Source: Geodermatophilus sp. TF02-6 (lineage in GTDB: Bacteria; Actinomycetota; Actinomycetes; Mycobacteriales; Geodermatophilaceae). From it: 51,594 nucleotides of DNA. The stretch lies in contig NZ_QOHF01000030.1 in NCBI RefSeq assembly GCF_003319115.1, forward strand, positions 1 to 51,594, read 5' to 3'. Below, piece by piece: positions 9,358 to 18,155 of this stretch. Position numbers and translations under genes: made by a program. Position 1 is the stretch's first letter; every line of letters starts with the position of its first letter. Under the pieces are notes generated by a model, which saw only the letters and a program-made list of their open reading frames with translations, was not told the origin of the DNA and did not search any database.

Positions 9358-10578
9358 TCAGGACAGGCGCTCCAGGACCATCGCCATGCCCATCCCGCCG
9401 CCGACGCACATCGTCTCCAGGCCGAAGGTGGCGTCCCGGGTCTGCAGGCCGTTGAGCAGTGTCCCGGTGATGCGGGCGCCGGTCATGCCGAAGGGGTGGC
9501 CGACCGCGATCGCCCCGCCGTGCACGTTGAGCCGGTCGATGTCGATGCCCAGGTCGCGGTAGCTGGGGATGACCTGCGCGGCGAAGGCCTCGTTGATCTC
9601 GACCAGGTCGATGTCGCCGATGCTCATCCCGGCCCGCTGTAGCGCGAGCTTGGAGGCCTCCACCGGGCCGTAGCCCATGATCTCCGGCGACAGGCCGGTG
9701 ACCGCGGTGGAGACGATGCGGGCCAGCGGGGTCAGCCCCAGGTCGCGGGCCTTGGTGTCGCTCATGACCACGACCGCGGCGGCGCCGTCGTTGAGCGGGC
9801 AGGCGTTGCCGGCGGTGACCCGGCCGTCGGGGCGGAACACCGGCTTGAGGGCGGAGATGCCCTCCATCGTGGTGCCCGGCCGCGGGCCGTCGTCCGTGCT
9901 GACCACGGTGCCGTCGGGCGTGGTGACCGGGGTGATCTCCCGCGCCCAGAAGCCGTCGGCGATGGCCTGCTCGGCCAGGTTCTGGCTGCGGACGGCGAAC
10001 TCGTCCATCTCCTGCCGCGAGACGTCCTTGAGCAGCGCCAGGTTCTCGGCGGTCTGCCCCATCGCGATGTAGATGTCGGGGACCTCGCCGGCCTCGCGCG
10101 GGTCGGTCCAGGTGTCCGCGCCGCTCTCGGCGGTCTTGGCCACCCGGGCCTGAGCGTCGGCGAACACCGGGTTCTGGGTGTCGGGGTGGGAGTCGCTGTT
10201 GCCCTTCACGAACCGGGACACCATCTCCACGCCGGCGGAGACGAACACGTCGCCCTCGCCGGCCTTGATCGCGTGCATGGCCATGCGGGTGGTCTGCAGC
10301 GAGGAGGAGCAGTAGCGGGTGACCGTCGTCCCGGGCAGGTGGTCGAAGCCGAGCAGGACGCTGACCACCCGGCCCATGTTGTAGCCCTGCTCGCCGCCGG
10401 GCAGGCCGCAGCCGAGGATCAGGTCGTCGATGTCGGTCGGGTCGAGCGCGGGCACCTCGTCCAGTGCCGCGCGGACGATGGTGGCGGTGAGGTCGTCGGG
10501 GCGCAGGTCCTTCAGCGAGCCCTTGAACGCGCGGCCGATGGGCGAGCGCGCGGTCGCGACGATGACGGCTTCGGGCAT
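9358..10578 (-). CDS. acetyl-CoA acyltransferase (thiolase)
   Basis: Thiolase of 406 residues, acting in beta-oxidation or acetoacetyl-CoA formation in the cytosol. Active-site features are all present: nucleophilic Cys in VTRYCSSSLQT near residue 92, the NEAFAAQ His/Asn region, GGAIAVGHPFGMTGAR with the catalytic His, and the C-terminal MCVGGGMGMAMV Cys. The length and the loop LPGGEQGYNMGR resemble the FadA type with longer substrates rather than biosynthetic PhaA, but this is not certain. The ATG is preceded by GGAGG with good spacing. The next gene upstream on the same strand is 103 bases away, so the thiolase probably has its own promoter. Confidence 0.95.
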   Translation of the reverse strand: MPEAVIVATARSPIGRAFKGSLKDLRPDDLTATIVRAALDEVPALDPTDIDDLILGCGLPGGEQGYNMGRVVSVLLGFDHLPGTTVTRYCSSSLQTTRMAMHAIKAGEGDVFVSAGVEMVSRFVKGNSDSHPDTQNPVFADAQARVAKTAESGADTWTDPREAGEVPDIYIAMGQTAENLALLKDVSRQEMDEFAVRSQNLAEQAIADGFWAREITPVTTPDGTVVSTDDGPRPGTTMEGISALKPVFRPDGRVTAGNACPLNDGAAAVVVMSDTKARDLGLTPLARIVSTAVTGLSPEIMGYGPVEASKLALQRAGMSIGDIDLVEINEAFAAQVIPSYRDLGIDIDRLNVHGGAIAVGHPFGMTGARITGTLLNGLQTRDATFGLETMCVGGGMGMAMVLERLS

Positions 10579-10681
10579 GGGTCCTCCACGATGAGGGGAT
10601 CCGACGACGGTTCGCCGGACGTCGGGTCACCCCCGAACCTACTCCCCGGTAACGCGGGTGGGGCCCAGGCGCCGCGGACCG

Positions 10682-11713
10682 TCAGCCGACGGGTTCGGAG
10701 GCGGCCCGTTCGGCCTGGTCGGGGGTCGGGATGTCCGGGGGACGGCGCCGGCGCAGCCGCGCCCACGGGCCCCGGGGACCGGTCTCCGAGCCGCGCACCT
10801 CGGTCGCCTGGACCTCGGTACCGGTCCGGCCGGCGGCCTGCGCGGCGGCCCGGGCGACCGGGCGGACCGTGTCGCGCCGCAGGTTGCGCAGCCCCCGGTC
10901 GGCGGCGGCCGGCCACACGCCGATCGCGTCGGCGATCGAGGGCAGCAGGACGGCGGCCGCCGCGGCGTACCCGGCCGCGCTCGGGTGGAACTCGTCGACG
11001 CTGAACAGGCCCCGGTCCTCGGCGAAGGTGGGCCCGAGGACCGAGCCGAGCGACACGGTGCGCCCGCCGGCCTCGACGACCGCGATCGTCTGGGCCGCGG
11101 CCAGCTGCCGGCTCCAGCGGCGGGCCAGCCAGCGCAGCGGCCGGCCGATCGGGCGGACGGTGCCCAGGTCGGGGCAGGTGCCGACGACGACCTGCGTCCC
11201 GGCCTCCACCAGCCGGCGGACGGCGTCGCGCAGGTGGCGCACCGAGGTCGCGGGGCGGGTCCGGCTGGTGACGTCGTTGGCGCCGATCATGATCAACGCG
11301 ATGTCCGGGCGCTCGCGCAGCGCCTGGTCCACCTGCCTGTCGAGCTCCCGCGACTGGGCGCCGGAGACCGCGAGCCGCACCAGCCGCACCGGCCGCTCCG
11401 CCAGCTCGGCCAGCGCCGCGGCGAGCAGCACGCCCGGTGTCTGCGCGGCGCGCTCGACGCCGAGGCCGACCGCGGTGGAGTCGCCGAGGACCGCGAAGCG
11501 GATCGGCGTGCTGCGCCCCTTCTTCGACGACTGGCCGTACACGCCGTCGCCGGAGGGAGGAACGGCCTCGACGGTGCGCGACTCCACCCGTCGCCGGGCC
11601 GAGCGCGCCTGCTGGCGGAGCAGGGTGACCATGCCGGCCCCGGCCAGGCCCAGCCCGCCGCCGCCGTAGGCGGCCCCCGCGGCCAGCCGCCACGCCCTCC
11701 TCGCTCGAGTCAC
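10682..11713 (-). CDS. SGNH/GDSL-family hydrolase
   Basis: Predicted esterase/lipase-like hydrolase of 343 residues. The N-terminus (residues 8-32) has a hydrophobic, Gly/Ala-rich stretch that probably anchors or exports the protein. The SGNH blocks are seen in order: FAVLGDSTAVGLG (nucleophile Ser), a Gly-containing VSGAQS block, IMIGANDVTS (Asn) and DEFHPSAAGYAAAA (catalytic Asp-x-x-His). The last 70 residues are Arg/Pro-rich and probably disordered. The start is GTG with GAAGGAG upstream. Actinobacterial homologues of this form act on cell-envelope esters or acylated polysaccharides, but no substrate can be assigned here. Confidence 0.9.
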   Translation of the reverse strand: MTRARRAWRLAAGAAYGGGGLGLAGAGMVTLLRQQARSARRRVESRTVEAVPPSGDGVYGQSSKKGRSTPIRFAVLGDSTAVGLGVERAAQTPGVLLAAALAELAERPVRLVRLAVSGAQSRELDRQVDQALRERPDIALIMIGANDVTSRTRPATSVRHLRDAVRRLVEAGTQVVVGTCPDLGTVRPIGRPLRWLARRWSRQLAAAQTIAVVEAGGRTVSLGSVLGPTFAEDRGLFSVDEFHPSAAGYAAAAAVLLPSIADAIGVWPAAADRGLRNLRRDTVRPVARAAAQAAGRTGTEVQATEVRGSETGPRGPWARLRRRRPPDIPTPDQAERAASEPVG

Positions 11714-11780
11714 CGCCGCCCGCGTCTCCTTCAGCCGAGAGGACCTGCTGTCCAGGAGGCTAGTCGGCGCCTGGCGTCGT

Positions 11781-11806
11781 CCCGTGACGGAATCCCTCGC
11801 ACGGGG
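11781..11806. terminator. weak hairpin after alpha/beta hydrolase gene
   Basis: CCCGTG (11781-11786) can pair with CACGGG (11800-11805). It sits between the end of the leftward alpha/beta hydrolase gene and the start of the SGNH gene, so it is on the 3' side of neither gene in the strict sense. Possible local structure only. Confidence 0.2.
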
Positions 11807-11820
11807 TCCCCCCGCACGGG

Positions 11821-12639
11821 TCAGCTGCGCCCACCCGCCGCCGCGGACGGACCGTCAGCCTCCAGGTACCCGGCGAGGCGGGCGGCGAGGTCGGCTGCCC
11901 GCCAGCGGTGGTCGCCGCCAGGCACCTCGGCCCGCTCGGCACGGGGCAGGGCCCGGACGATCGAGTCGGCGGCGTCGACCATGAACGGGAAGGCCGACCT
12001 CCCCAGCAGCACCGCGGTCGGCGCGGTGACCGGCGCCCACAGCTGCGCCCGCGGCGCCGACTGGGTCCAGGCCAGCGCCTCGGCGTCGGCCTCGAGGGCC
12101 GGGGCCATCCGCTCGAACAGCGGCCACTGCGGGCCGGTGCGCATCGCCTCGAACCACTCCGGCGGCATGCCCTCCATGTACAGCTGCCACGTGCCCTCCC
12201 GGTCGCCGGCGGCCACCCGCTCCCGGACGGCGGCCAGGTACTCCGCGCCGTCGGTGCCGCTCTCCTCGCCGAGGGGGACCTCCCACAGCAGGAGCCGCTG
12301 CACGCCGGGTAGCTCGGCGGCCGCGGCGAGGGCGATCGCACCACCCGACGAACTGCCGTAGAGCCACGCCCGCCCGCCGACGAGGTCGAGCAGCGCCCGG
12401 ACGGCGGCCACCTCCCCGGCCAGCGTGAACGGCGGCTCACCGCCGCTGTCGCCGCGACCGGGGCGGTCGTGGTGGACGACGTCGAAGCCGCGGCCGGCCA
12501 GCTCGGTCACCAGCTCCCGGGTGTCGGGGTCGACCGCCCGGAACTGACCCGCCCCGCCGATCAGCACCAGCGGCTGGCCGCTGCCCTCCCGGTCGTAGGC
12601 GATGCGGATCCCGCTGCGCGTCTGCACGTACTGCGTCAT
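11821..12639 (-). CDS. alpha/beta hydrolase
   Basis: Cytosolic alpha/beta-hydrolase-fold protein of 272 residues with the usual core: strand IRIAYDREGSGQPLVLIGGAGQ (oxyanion region), VVHHDRPGRGDSGG, and the nucleophile elbow YGSSSGGAIALAAA with Ser near residue 96. The acidic residue lies in the region after PTAVLLGRSAFPF and the catalytic His in GGDHRW near residue 246. The lid region (residues about 120-195) is acidic and aromatic. Substrate unknown. It ends 107 bases before the SGNH gene start and begins 30 bases after the GNAT gene, so the GNAT and hydrolase genes are probably co-transcribed leftward. Confidence 0.9.
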   Translation of the reverse strand: MTQYVQTRSGIRIAYDREGSGQPLVLIGGAGQFRAVDPDTRELVTELAGRGFDVVHHDRPGRGDSGGEPPFTLAGEVAAVRALLDLVGGRAWLYGSSSGGAIALAAAAELPGVQRLLLWEVPLGEESGTDGAEYLAAVRERVAAGDREGTWQLYMEGMPPEWFEAMRTGPQWPLFERMAPALEADAEALAWTQSAPRAQLWAPVTAPTAVLLGRSAFPFMVDAADSIVRALPRAERAEVPGGDHRWRAADLAARLAGYLEADGPSAAAGGRS

Positions 12640-12669
12640 GCACGGTCAGACCCCACCCGGCGGCCGGAC

Positions 12670-13122
12670 TCAGCGCCCGGGCAGCTCCACCAGCATGCCG
12701 AGGTGCGGACCGATCCCCGGCTTGTCGTAGGGGCCGGTGACCACGGTGAACCCCGTCCGCTCGTAGAAGCCGACGGCGACCTCGCGGGCGTCGCACCACA
12801 CGAGGTCCCCGCCGCGGGCGGCGACCAGCGCCAGCCCGGCGTCGACCAGGGCCCGGCCGGCGCCGGTGCCCCGCGCCGCCGGGTCGGTCGCCATCCCGCG
12901 CAGCTGCCAGGGGGCGCGGGCGGCGTGCCACGGGCACGGCGCCGGGGCCAGGCGGACCACCCCGACGACCGCGCCGTCCGGGGTGCGGGCGGCGAGGTGC
13001 ACGGTCGCGGGGTCGTCGTCGCCGGCCATGCCCGCCGGCCCGCCGCCGCGCAGGACCGCGCTGCGCAGCGGCAGGACGACGCCGACCGGCACCTCCTCGA
13101 CGGTCAGCGCGGTGCTGCTCAC
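12670..13122 (-). CDS. GNAT family N-acetyltransferase
   Basis: Single-domain GNAT acetyltransferase, 150 residues. The acetyl-CoA pyrophosphate-binding motif A is LRGMATDPAARGTGAGRALVDAGL (R/Q-x-x-G-x-G/A form) at about residues 74-97. It is followed by FYERTGFTVVTGPYDKPGIGPHLGM, the typical motif B with an aromatic pair. Substrate unknown. It lies 30 bases upstream of the alpha/beta hydrolase gene on the same strand, so co-transcription is likely. The start is GTG. The alternative downstream starts would remove the first beta strand. Confidence 0.9.
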   Translation of the reverse strand: MSSTALTVEEVPVGVVLPLRSAVLRGGGPAGMAGDDDPATVHLAARTPDGAVVGVVRLAPAPCPWHAARAPWQLRGMATDPAARGTGAGRALVDAGLALVAARGGDLVWCDAREVAVGFYERTGFTVVTGPYDKPGIGPHLGMLVELPGR

Positions 13123-13195
13123 CCCGCCCAGTCTCCCCGACCCGCCCCCGGCAGACGCCGGAGGTGGCCCCGTCCCGGCCCTCCGCAGGGTCCCC

Positions 13196-13249
13196 GGCCC
13201 CCTCCTGGTGTGCCCCGAGCTCGCGAGGGCTCGAGGAGCGGGCCGCTTC
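13196..13249 (+). repeat. dispersed structured intergenic element, copy 2 (divergent)
   Basis: The most divergent of six copies. The outer arms GGCCC-C-CTCCT (13196-13206) and AGGAG-C-GGGCC (13234-13244) pair, and the core reads CCCCGAGCTCGCGAGG. It overlaps the stop codon of the leftward VWA gene and sits between that gene and the leftward GNAT gene. Confidence 0.6.
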
Positions 13250-15260
13250 AGCGGGCGCGTCGTCCCCTACGGGTGCGGAGGTAGTCGGCGACCACGTACT
13301 CGCCGAGCCGCTCGCTGTCCGGGGTGAACACCCGGCCCCCGGCGCGCTGGGTGATGTCGTGGACGAAGTGCACCAGCCCCGGCTCGGGGTCGAGCGCGAA
13401 GACGTTCAGGATCGCGCCGGAGCGGGCCACCCGCTCCACCTCGGCGACGGTGCGGGTGATCGTCTCGGGCATCGGCGGCCAGCAGAAGAACGGCGTCCCG
13501 TCGTCCTCCAGGTGCGCGGTGGGCTCGCCGTCGGTGACCACCAGGACCACCGGCTCGGCGTCCTTGTGCCGGGCGAGGAACCGGCGGGCCAGGATCAGCC
13601 CGTGCTGCAGGTTGGTGCCCTGCAGCGTGTCCACCGACAGCTCGGCGAGGGTCTCCGGCCGCAGCACCTGCGCGGTGGAGGAGAAGCCGATGATCTGGAT
13701 CGCGTCCTGCGGGAAGCGGGTGGTCACCAGCGAGTGCAGCGCCATCGCCGTCGACTTGGCCGCGCCCCAGGTGCCGCGCAGCGCCATCGAGTAGGAGAGG
13801 TCGACCAGCAGCGCGACCGCGGCGCCGGTGCGCCGCTCGGTCTCCACGACCTCGAAGTCCTCGACGGCGATGCGCACGGCCCGGTCGTGCTCGTGCGCTG
13901 GGGCGGTGGGGTGGGCCCGACGACGCGGCTCGTGCGCGGTGCGCAGGACGGCGTTCCTCACCGTCCGGACGACGTCCAGCGGCTGCTCGTCGCCGAACCG
14001 CCACTCCCGGGAGCTGCCGGTCAGCTCGCCGGCGGCCCCGGCGTCGGCCACGTCGTGCTCGCCGCGGCCGGTGGCGTCGAGCTTGGCGAACACGCGGCGC
14101 AGCGCGGTCGCCCCGAGCCGGCGGACCGCCTTGGGGGAGAGCTCCAGCTTGCCGTCGGAGCGGTTGAGGTAGCCCTGCCGCTCCAGCTCGCGCTCCAGCT
14201 GGCGCAGCGCGGCGAGGTCGTCGACGGCGGGGCGGCCCAGCGCCCGCTCGAGCAGCTCCTCGTCGACGTCGGCCAGCGAGGCGCCGGCGTAGCCCTGGGA
14301 CAGCTGGTTGGACAGCGCCTCCAGGTCGGCGAGCTCGGCGACGGCGGACGTCGCGTCGCCCAGGCCGAGCCCCTGCTCACCGTCGGGCACCTGCCCGCGC
14401 TGCCCCCACGGCAGGTCGGGCCGGGCCTGGCGCAGGGCGTCCTGCAGGTGCGCCATCTCGCTGGCCAGGCCCATGTCGGCCATGGCCTGCGCCATGAGGT
14501 CGGCCAGCTCGGCCCGCTGCTCGGGGGAGAGGCCGGCCATCATCCGCTCCTGCGCGGCGGCGCGGCGGGCCAGGGAGTCGATCAGCTCCTCGACCGACTG
14601 CGGGTCGTCCGGGAAGAACTGGCCGTGCTGCTCCATGAACTGCCGGAACTGCTCGTCGGTGTCCTCACCGCGGTTGTGCGCGTCGATGAGCGCCGAGAGG
14701 TCGGCGACCATGTCCTTGACCGCCTGCAGATCGCCCTCGGAGGCGTTCTGCAGCGCCTGCTTCATCGAGGCGAAGGAGCTGTCGAGCACCTCGCGGCGCA
14801 GCAGGTCCTGGATCTGCTCGTAGGCAGCCCGGCCTTCCGCGGAGCGCCAGTCGTAGTCCTTCAGCGCCCGGACGGCGCCCGCGGTGTCCTCCGGCAGCGC
14901 GTCGAGCTCGGCCTCCGCCAGGCGCGCCGCGTCGTCCGGGTCGGGGAAGAGCTCCCGCCGCTCGGCCTGCACGGCCTGGTCGAGCAGCTCGCGGACCTCC
15001 TGCAGCGTGCCGTCCATCCGTCCGGCCTGGCGCGCCTGCCGCAGCCGCTCGCGCACCGACCGGCGCAGCTCGTCCAGGCCGCGGCGGCCGTCCATGCCGC
15101 GGCGCAGCAGCTCGCGCATCGCCTCGCGCACGCCGCTGCCGCCGAGCACGGAGTCGCCGATCTCGTCGACGGCGCTGCCCAGGTCGTAGGGCGGGGCCAG
15201 CGGGTCGGGCCCACCGTGCCACCGCGAGTACCGGTGGCCGCGGCCTCTCCTGGACACCAC
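13248..15260 (-). CDS. VWA domain-containing protein (MoxR partner)
   Basis: A 670-residue protein with a long acidic, helical, coiled-coil-like N-terminal two thirds (residues about 25-420) and a C-terminal von Willebrand factor A domain. The MIDAS residues are visible: ALLVDLSYSMALRG (DxSxS) and VVTDGEPTAHL. The gene starts 2 bases after the MoxR-like ATPase stop, from GTG 15260 or GTG 15257. Such ATPase/VWA pairs act like magnesium-chelatase I/D subunits, remodelling or inserting metal into partner proteins. No chelatase H subunit or obvious metalloenzyme target lies nearby, so the client is unknown. The coding frame ends inside a copy of the dispersed repeat. Confidence 0.9.
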   Translation of the reverse strand: MVSRRGRGHRYSRWHGGPDPLAPPYDLGSAVDEIGDSVLGGSGVREAMRELLRRGMDGRRGLDELRRSVRERLRQARQAGRMDGTLQEVRELLDQAVQAERRELFPDPDDAARLAEAELDALPEDTAGAVRALKDYDWRSAEGRAAYEQIQDLLRREVLDSSFASMKQALQNASEGDLQAVKDMVADLSALIDAHNRGEDTDEQFRQFMEQHGQFFPDDPQSVEELIDSLARRAAAQERMMAGLSPEQRAELADLMAQAMADMGLASEMAHLQDALRQARPDLPWGQRGQVPDGEQGLGLGDATSAVAELADLEALSNQLSQGYAGASLADVDEELLERALGRPAVDDLAALRQLERELERQGYLNRSDGKLELSPKAVRRLGATALRRVFAKLDATGRGEHDVADAGAAGELTGSSREWRFGDEQPLDVVRTVRNAVLRTAHEPRRRAHPTAPAHEHDRAVRIAVEDFEVVETERRTGAAVALLVDLSYSMALRGTWGAAKSTAMALHSLVTTRFPQDAIQIIGFSSTAQVLRPETLAELSVDTLQGTNLQHGLILARRFLARHKDAEPVVLVVTDGEPTAHLEDDGTPFFCWPPMPETITRTVAEVERVARSGAILNVFALDPEPGLVHFVHDITQRAGGRVFTPDSERLGEYVVADYLRTRRGRRAR

Positions 15261-15262
15261 GG

Positions 15263-16726
15263 TCAGGCCCCGTAGACGGTGCGCTGGCCGTCGGTGTCCT
15301 TGGCCAGCCGGCGGGTGAGGTAGAGCCCCTCCAGGGCGAACTCCACCGCGGCGGCGGCCTGCTCGGCCGACTGCTCGCCCTCCGGCACGCCGAGGCGGCC
15401 CAGGAGCTCGGCCAGCCGCGGGATGGTGCCCAGCTGGCCGAGCAGCGCCGCCCCCGGCACCAGCTCGCCGGACTCGACGGTCTCCCCGCCGGTGAAGTGC
15501 TCCTGCAGCCCGGTGAGGTCCAGCCCGGCGCAGCGGGCGCGGAAGGTCTGCGCCGTGGCCTGGCGCAGCAGGTGCTCGAGGATCTCCAGCTCCCGCTCGT
15601 CGTCGGGGTCGCTGCCTGCGTCGGCGAACTCGACCTTGCCGCGGCTGGCCGGGACGACGCTGGGCAGGTCGACCACCCGCGCGACCGGCCGGGTCTCCCC
15701 GGCGACGGCGGCCCGGCGGACGGCGGAGGCGGCGACGGTCTCCAGCCCGGCGATGGCGAAGCGGGCGCTGACGCCGGAGCGCTGGTCGACGTGGCTGGAC
15801 TCGCGCACCAGCCGGGTGAACCGGGCGACGATCTCGGCCAGGTGCTCGGGGATCAGCGGCTGGCCCAGGGCGCCGTCCCCCAGCCAACCGGTGTGCGCCT
15901 CCTGGTGCAGCAGCCGGATCTCGTCGGCCAGCTCGATCGGGTAGTGGGTGCGCACCTCGGCGCCGAAGCGGTCCTTGAGCGGGGTGATGATCCGGCCGCG
16001 GTTGGTGTAGTCCTCGGGGTTGGCGCTGGCCACCAGCAGCAGGTCCAGCGGCAGCCGCACCCGGTACCCGCGGATCTGGATGTCGCGCTCCTCGAGCACG
16101 TTGAGCAGCGCGACCTGGATGCGCTCGGCGAGGTCGGGCAGCTCGTTGACGCTGAAGACGCCGCGGTTGGTGCGCGGCACCAGGCCGTAGTGGACGGTCT
16201 CCGGGTCGCCGAGGGTGCGGCCTTCGGCGACCTTGATCGGGTCGACGTCGCCGATCAGGTCGCCGACGCTGGTGTCCGGGGTGGCCAGCTTCTCGCCGAA
16301 CCGGTCGCCGCGGTGCAGCCAGCCGACCGGGGTCGCGTCGCCGAACTCGGCGATCTGCCGGTGCGCCCACACGCTGATCGGGTGCAGCGGGTGCTCGTTG
16401 AGCTCGCTGCCGGCCAGCACCGGCGTCCACTCGTCGAGCAGGCCGACCAGCGTGCGGATCAGCCGGGTCTTGCCCTGGCCGCGCTCGCCGAGCAGGACCA
16501 GGTCGTGCCCGGCGATCAGGGCGCGCTCGACCTCGGGGACCACGGTGTCCTCGAAGCCCACGATGCCGGGCAGGCTGGGCTCGCCGGCGGCCAGGCGGGC
16601 GAGCAGGTTGGCGCGGATCTCGGCCTTGACCGGCCGGAAGGTGGCCCCGCTGGCGCGGAGCTCGCCCAGGGTCGTGGGGGCGGGGGGAGCGGAGGCAGGA
16701 GCGCCGGGGTCCGTCACCCCAGCCAC
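15263..16726 (-). CDS. MoxR-like/magnesium-chelatase-type AAA ATPase
   Basis: AAA+ ATPase of 487 residues. Walker A is LLGERGQGKTRLIRTL near residue 80 and the Walker B region is GVFSVNELPDLAERIQVALLNVLEE, with sensor 1 in LLLVASANPEDYTNRGRIITPLKDRFG. That last stretch is diagnostic of the MoxR/BchI branch. The family drives ATP-dependent remodelling together with a VWA partner, here the gene immediately downstream (2-base gap). The GTG start at 16726 lies 63 bases from the divergent threonine ammonia-lyase gene. GTG 16717 is an alternative. A TACC immediately before the start leaves no room for a Shine-Dalgarno. Confidence 0.93.
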   Translation of the reverse strand: MAGVTDPGAPASAPPAPTTLGELRASGATFRPVKAEIRANLLARLAAGEPSLPGIVGFEDTVVPEVERALIAGHDLVLLGERGQGKTRLIRTLVGLLDEWTPVLAGSELNEHPLHPISVWAHRQIAEFGDATPVGWLHRGDRFGEKLATPDTSVGDLIGDVDPIKVAEGRTLGDPETVHYGLVPRTNRGVFSVNELPDLAERIQVALLNVLEERDIQIRGYRVRLPLDLLLVASANPEDYTNRGRIITPLKDRFGAEVRTHYPIELADEIRLLHQEAHTGWLGDGALGQPLIPEHLAEIVARFTRLVRESSHVDQRSGVSARFAIAGLETVAASAVRRAAVAGETRPVARVVDLPSVVPASRGKVEFADAGSDPDDERELEILEHLLRQATAQTFRARCAGLDLTGLQEHFTGGETVESGELVPGAALLGQLGTIPRLAELLGRLGVPEGEQSAEQAAAAVEFALEGLYLTRRLAKDTDGQRTVYGA

Positions 16727-16776
16727 GGTACGACGCCCACCTGCGTCCGGTCACTGCCCCGGCCCCCGCTGCCTGC

Positions 16777-16782
16777 GAGGAT
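16777..16782 (+). promoter_or_regulatory. -10-like hexamer of ilvA
   Basis: GAGGAT followed by 7 bases and the GTG start. It fits the -10/leaderless spacing seen elsewhere in the window, though the first base deviates from TANNNT. The same bases could also serve as a weak ribosome site. Confidence 0.3.
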
Positions 16783-16789
16783 CGGAAGC

Positions 16790-18013
16790 GTGTCCGCTCG
16801 TGAGGTGTCCCTCGTCAGCGGTGCGGACGTCGAGGCCGCGGCCGCGCTGCTCGACGGCGTCGTCCGCCGCACCCCGCTGGAGCACTCCCGCGCGCTGGCC
16901 GAGCAGGTGGGCGGGCCGGTGTGGCTCAAGTGCGAGAACCTGCAGCGCACCGGCTCGTTCAAGATCCGCGGCGCGTACACCCGGCTGGCCCGGCTGACCG
17001 GCGAGGAGCGGGCCCGCGGCGTCGTCGCGGCGAGCGCCGGCAACCACGCGCAGGGCGTCGCGCTGGCCGCGCGGATGCTGGGCATCCGGGCGACGGTGTT
17101 CATGCCCGAGACCGCGCCGCTGCCCAAGGTGGCGGCCACCCGCGGCTACGGCGCGGACGCCCGGCTGGTGGGGCACACGCTCACCGAGGCCCTCGCCGCG
17201 GCCGTCGAGCACGCCGAGCGCACCGGCGCGGTGTTCATCCACCCGTTCGACCACCTCGACGTGATCGCCGGGCAGGGCACCGTCGGGCTCGAGGTGCTCG
17301 ACCAGTGCCCCGACGTGGCCACCGTCGTCGTCTGCACCGGCGGAGGCGGGCTGGTCTCCGGGGTCGCCGCGGCGGTGAAGACCCGCCGTCCGGAGGTGCG
17401 GGTGGTCGCCGTGCAGGCCGCGGCCGCCGCCGCGTTCCCCGGGTCGCTGGCCGCCGGCCGCCCGGTGGCGCTGGAGGGCATGGCGACGATGGCCGACGGC
17501 ATCGCCGTCGGCGCGCCCGGCGAGCTGACCCTCGCGCACGTCCGCGACCTGGTCGACGAGGTGCGCACGGTCAGCGAGGAGGACCTCTCGCAGGCCCTGC
17601 TGTTCTGCCTGGAGCGGGCCAAGCTCGTCGTCGAGCCGGCCGGGGCAGCGGCGGTCGCGGCCGTGCTGGCCGACCCGGGGGCCTTCGCGCCGCCGGTGGT
17701 GGCGGTCGTCTCCGGCGGCAACATCGACCCGGTCCTGATGCTCAAGGTGGTCCAGCACGGCATGGCCGCGGCCGGTCGCTACCTGCGGCTGCGGCTGCGG
17801 GTGCCCGACCGGCCCGGGTCGCTGGCGGCGGTGCTCACCGAGCTGGCCGACGTCGGGGCCAACGTGCTGGAGGTCGAGCACGAGCGGACGGCGACCCGGC
17901 TGGACCTCGGCGAGGTGGAGGTCTTCGTCGTCCTGGAGACCCGCGGACCCGAGCACGCCGAGGAGGTGCTGGCCCGGCTGGCCCGGGCCGGGTACGCGGT
18001 GGACGCGGGCTGA
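16790..18013 (+). CDS. ilvA: threonine ammonia-lyase (threonine dehydratase)
   Basis: PLP enzyme converting threonine to 2-oxobutanoate and ammonia, the first committed step to isoleucine or a catabolic step. The 407 residues consist of the PLP fold plus one C-terminal ACT domain. The PLP lysine is in the motif RTGSFKIRGAY near residue 57. The phosphate loop is CTGGGGLVSG, and SAGNHAQGVALAA binds substrate. The ACT regulatory domain starts at RLRLRVPDRPGSLAAVL, about residue 330. This one-ACT architecture is the TIGR01127 type, often called ilvA in actinobacteria. I chose GTG 16790; the next in-frame start would cut the N-terminal helix. A dispersed repeat follows the stop. Confidence 0.93.
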   Translation: MSAREVSLVSGADVEAAAALLDGVVRRTPLEHSRALAEQVGGPVWLKCENLQRTGSFKIRGAYTRLARLTGEERARGVVAASAGNHAQGVALAARMLGIRATVFMPETAPLPKVAATRGYGADARLVGHTLTEALAAAVEHAERTGAVFIHPFDHLDVIAGQGTVGLEVLDQCPDVATVVVCTGGGGLVSGVAAAVKTRRPEVRVVAVQAAAAAAFPGSLAAGRPVALEGMATMADGIAVGAPGELTLAHVRDLVDEVRTVSEEDLSQALLFCLERAKLVVEPAGAAAVAAVLADPGAFAPPVVAVVSGGNIDPVLMLKVVQHGMAAAGRYLRLRLRVPDRPGSLAAVLTELADVGANVLEVEHERTATRLDLGEVEVFVVLETRGPEHAEEVLARLARAGYAVDAG

Positions 18014-18015
18014 AG

Positions 18016-18071
18016 AAGGACCCCCTCCTCCCCACCCCTCGCAGACTCGGGGCGGGACCCGGGAGGGGGCC
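18016..18071 (-). repeat. dispersed structured intergenic element, copy 3
   Basis: Read on the minus strand this copy is nearly identical to copy 6 at 50.05 kb. The outer stem is CCCCCTCC/GGAGGGGG, with an inner GGGTCCCGCCCCGAG arm and a CGAGGGGTGGGG arm. It begins 2 bases after the ilvA stop. Confidence 0.8.
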
Positions 18072-18142
18072 GGTGGATCAGCCGGGAGCGAACGCGGCCC
18101 GTGGAGGCCGAAAAGCAGTCGGGAAGTGTCGGCACCGGCGCC

Positions 18143-18148
18143 TAGTTT
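18143..18148 (+). promoter_or_regulatory. -10-like hexamer of the ABC exporter operon
   Basis: TAGTTT followed by 7 pyrimidine-rich bases and the ATG. No Shine-Dalgarno is present. This supports ATG 18156 over the upstream GTG 18126 and suggests a leaderless transcript. Confidence 0.5.
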
Positions 18149-18155
18149 CCCTGTC

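Noticed and set aside
13248..16754. A single 1168-codon minus-strand frame covering both ATPase and VWA genes
   Set aside because: Only its second part is the VWA protein. The first part is a Pro/Arg/Gly-rich out-of-frame reading of the MoxR ATPase gene, which is clearly coded in another frame.
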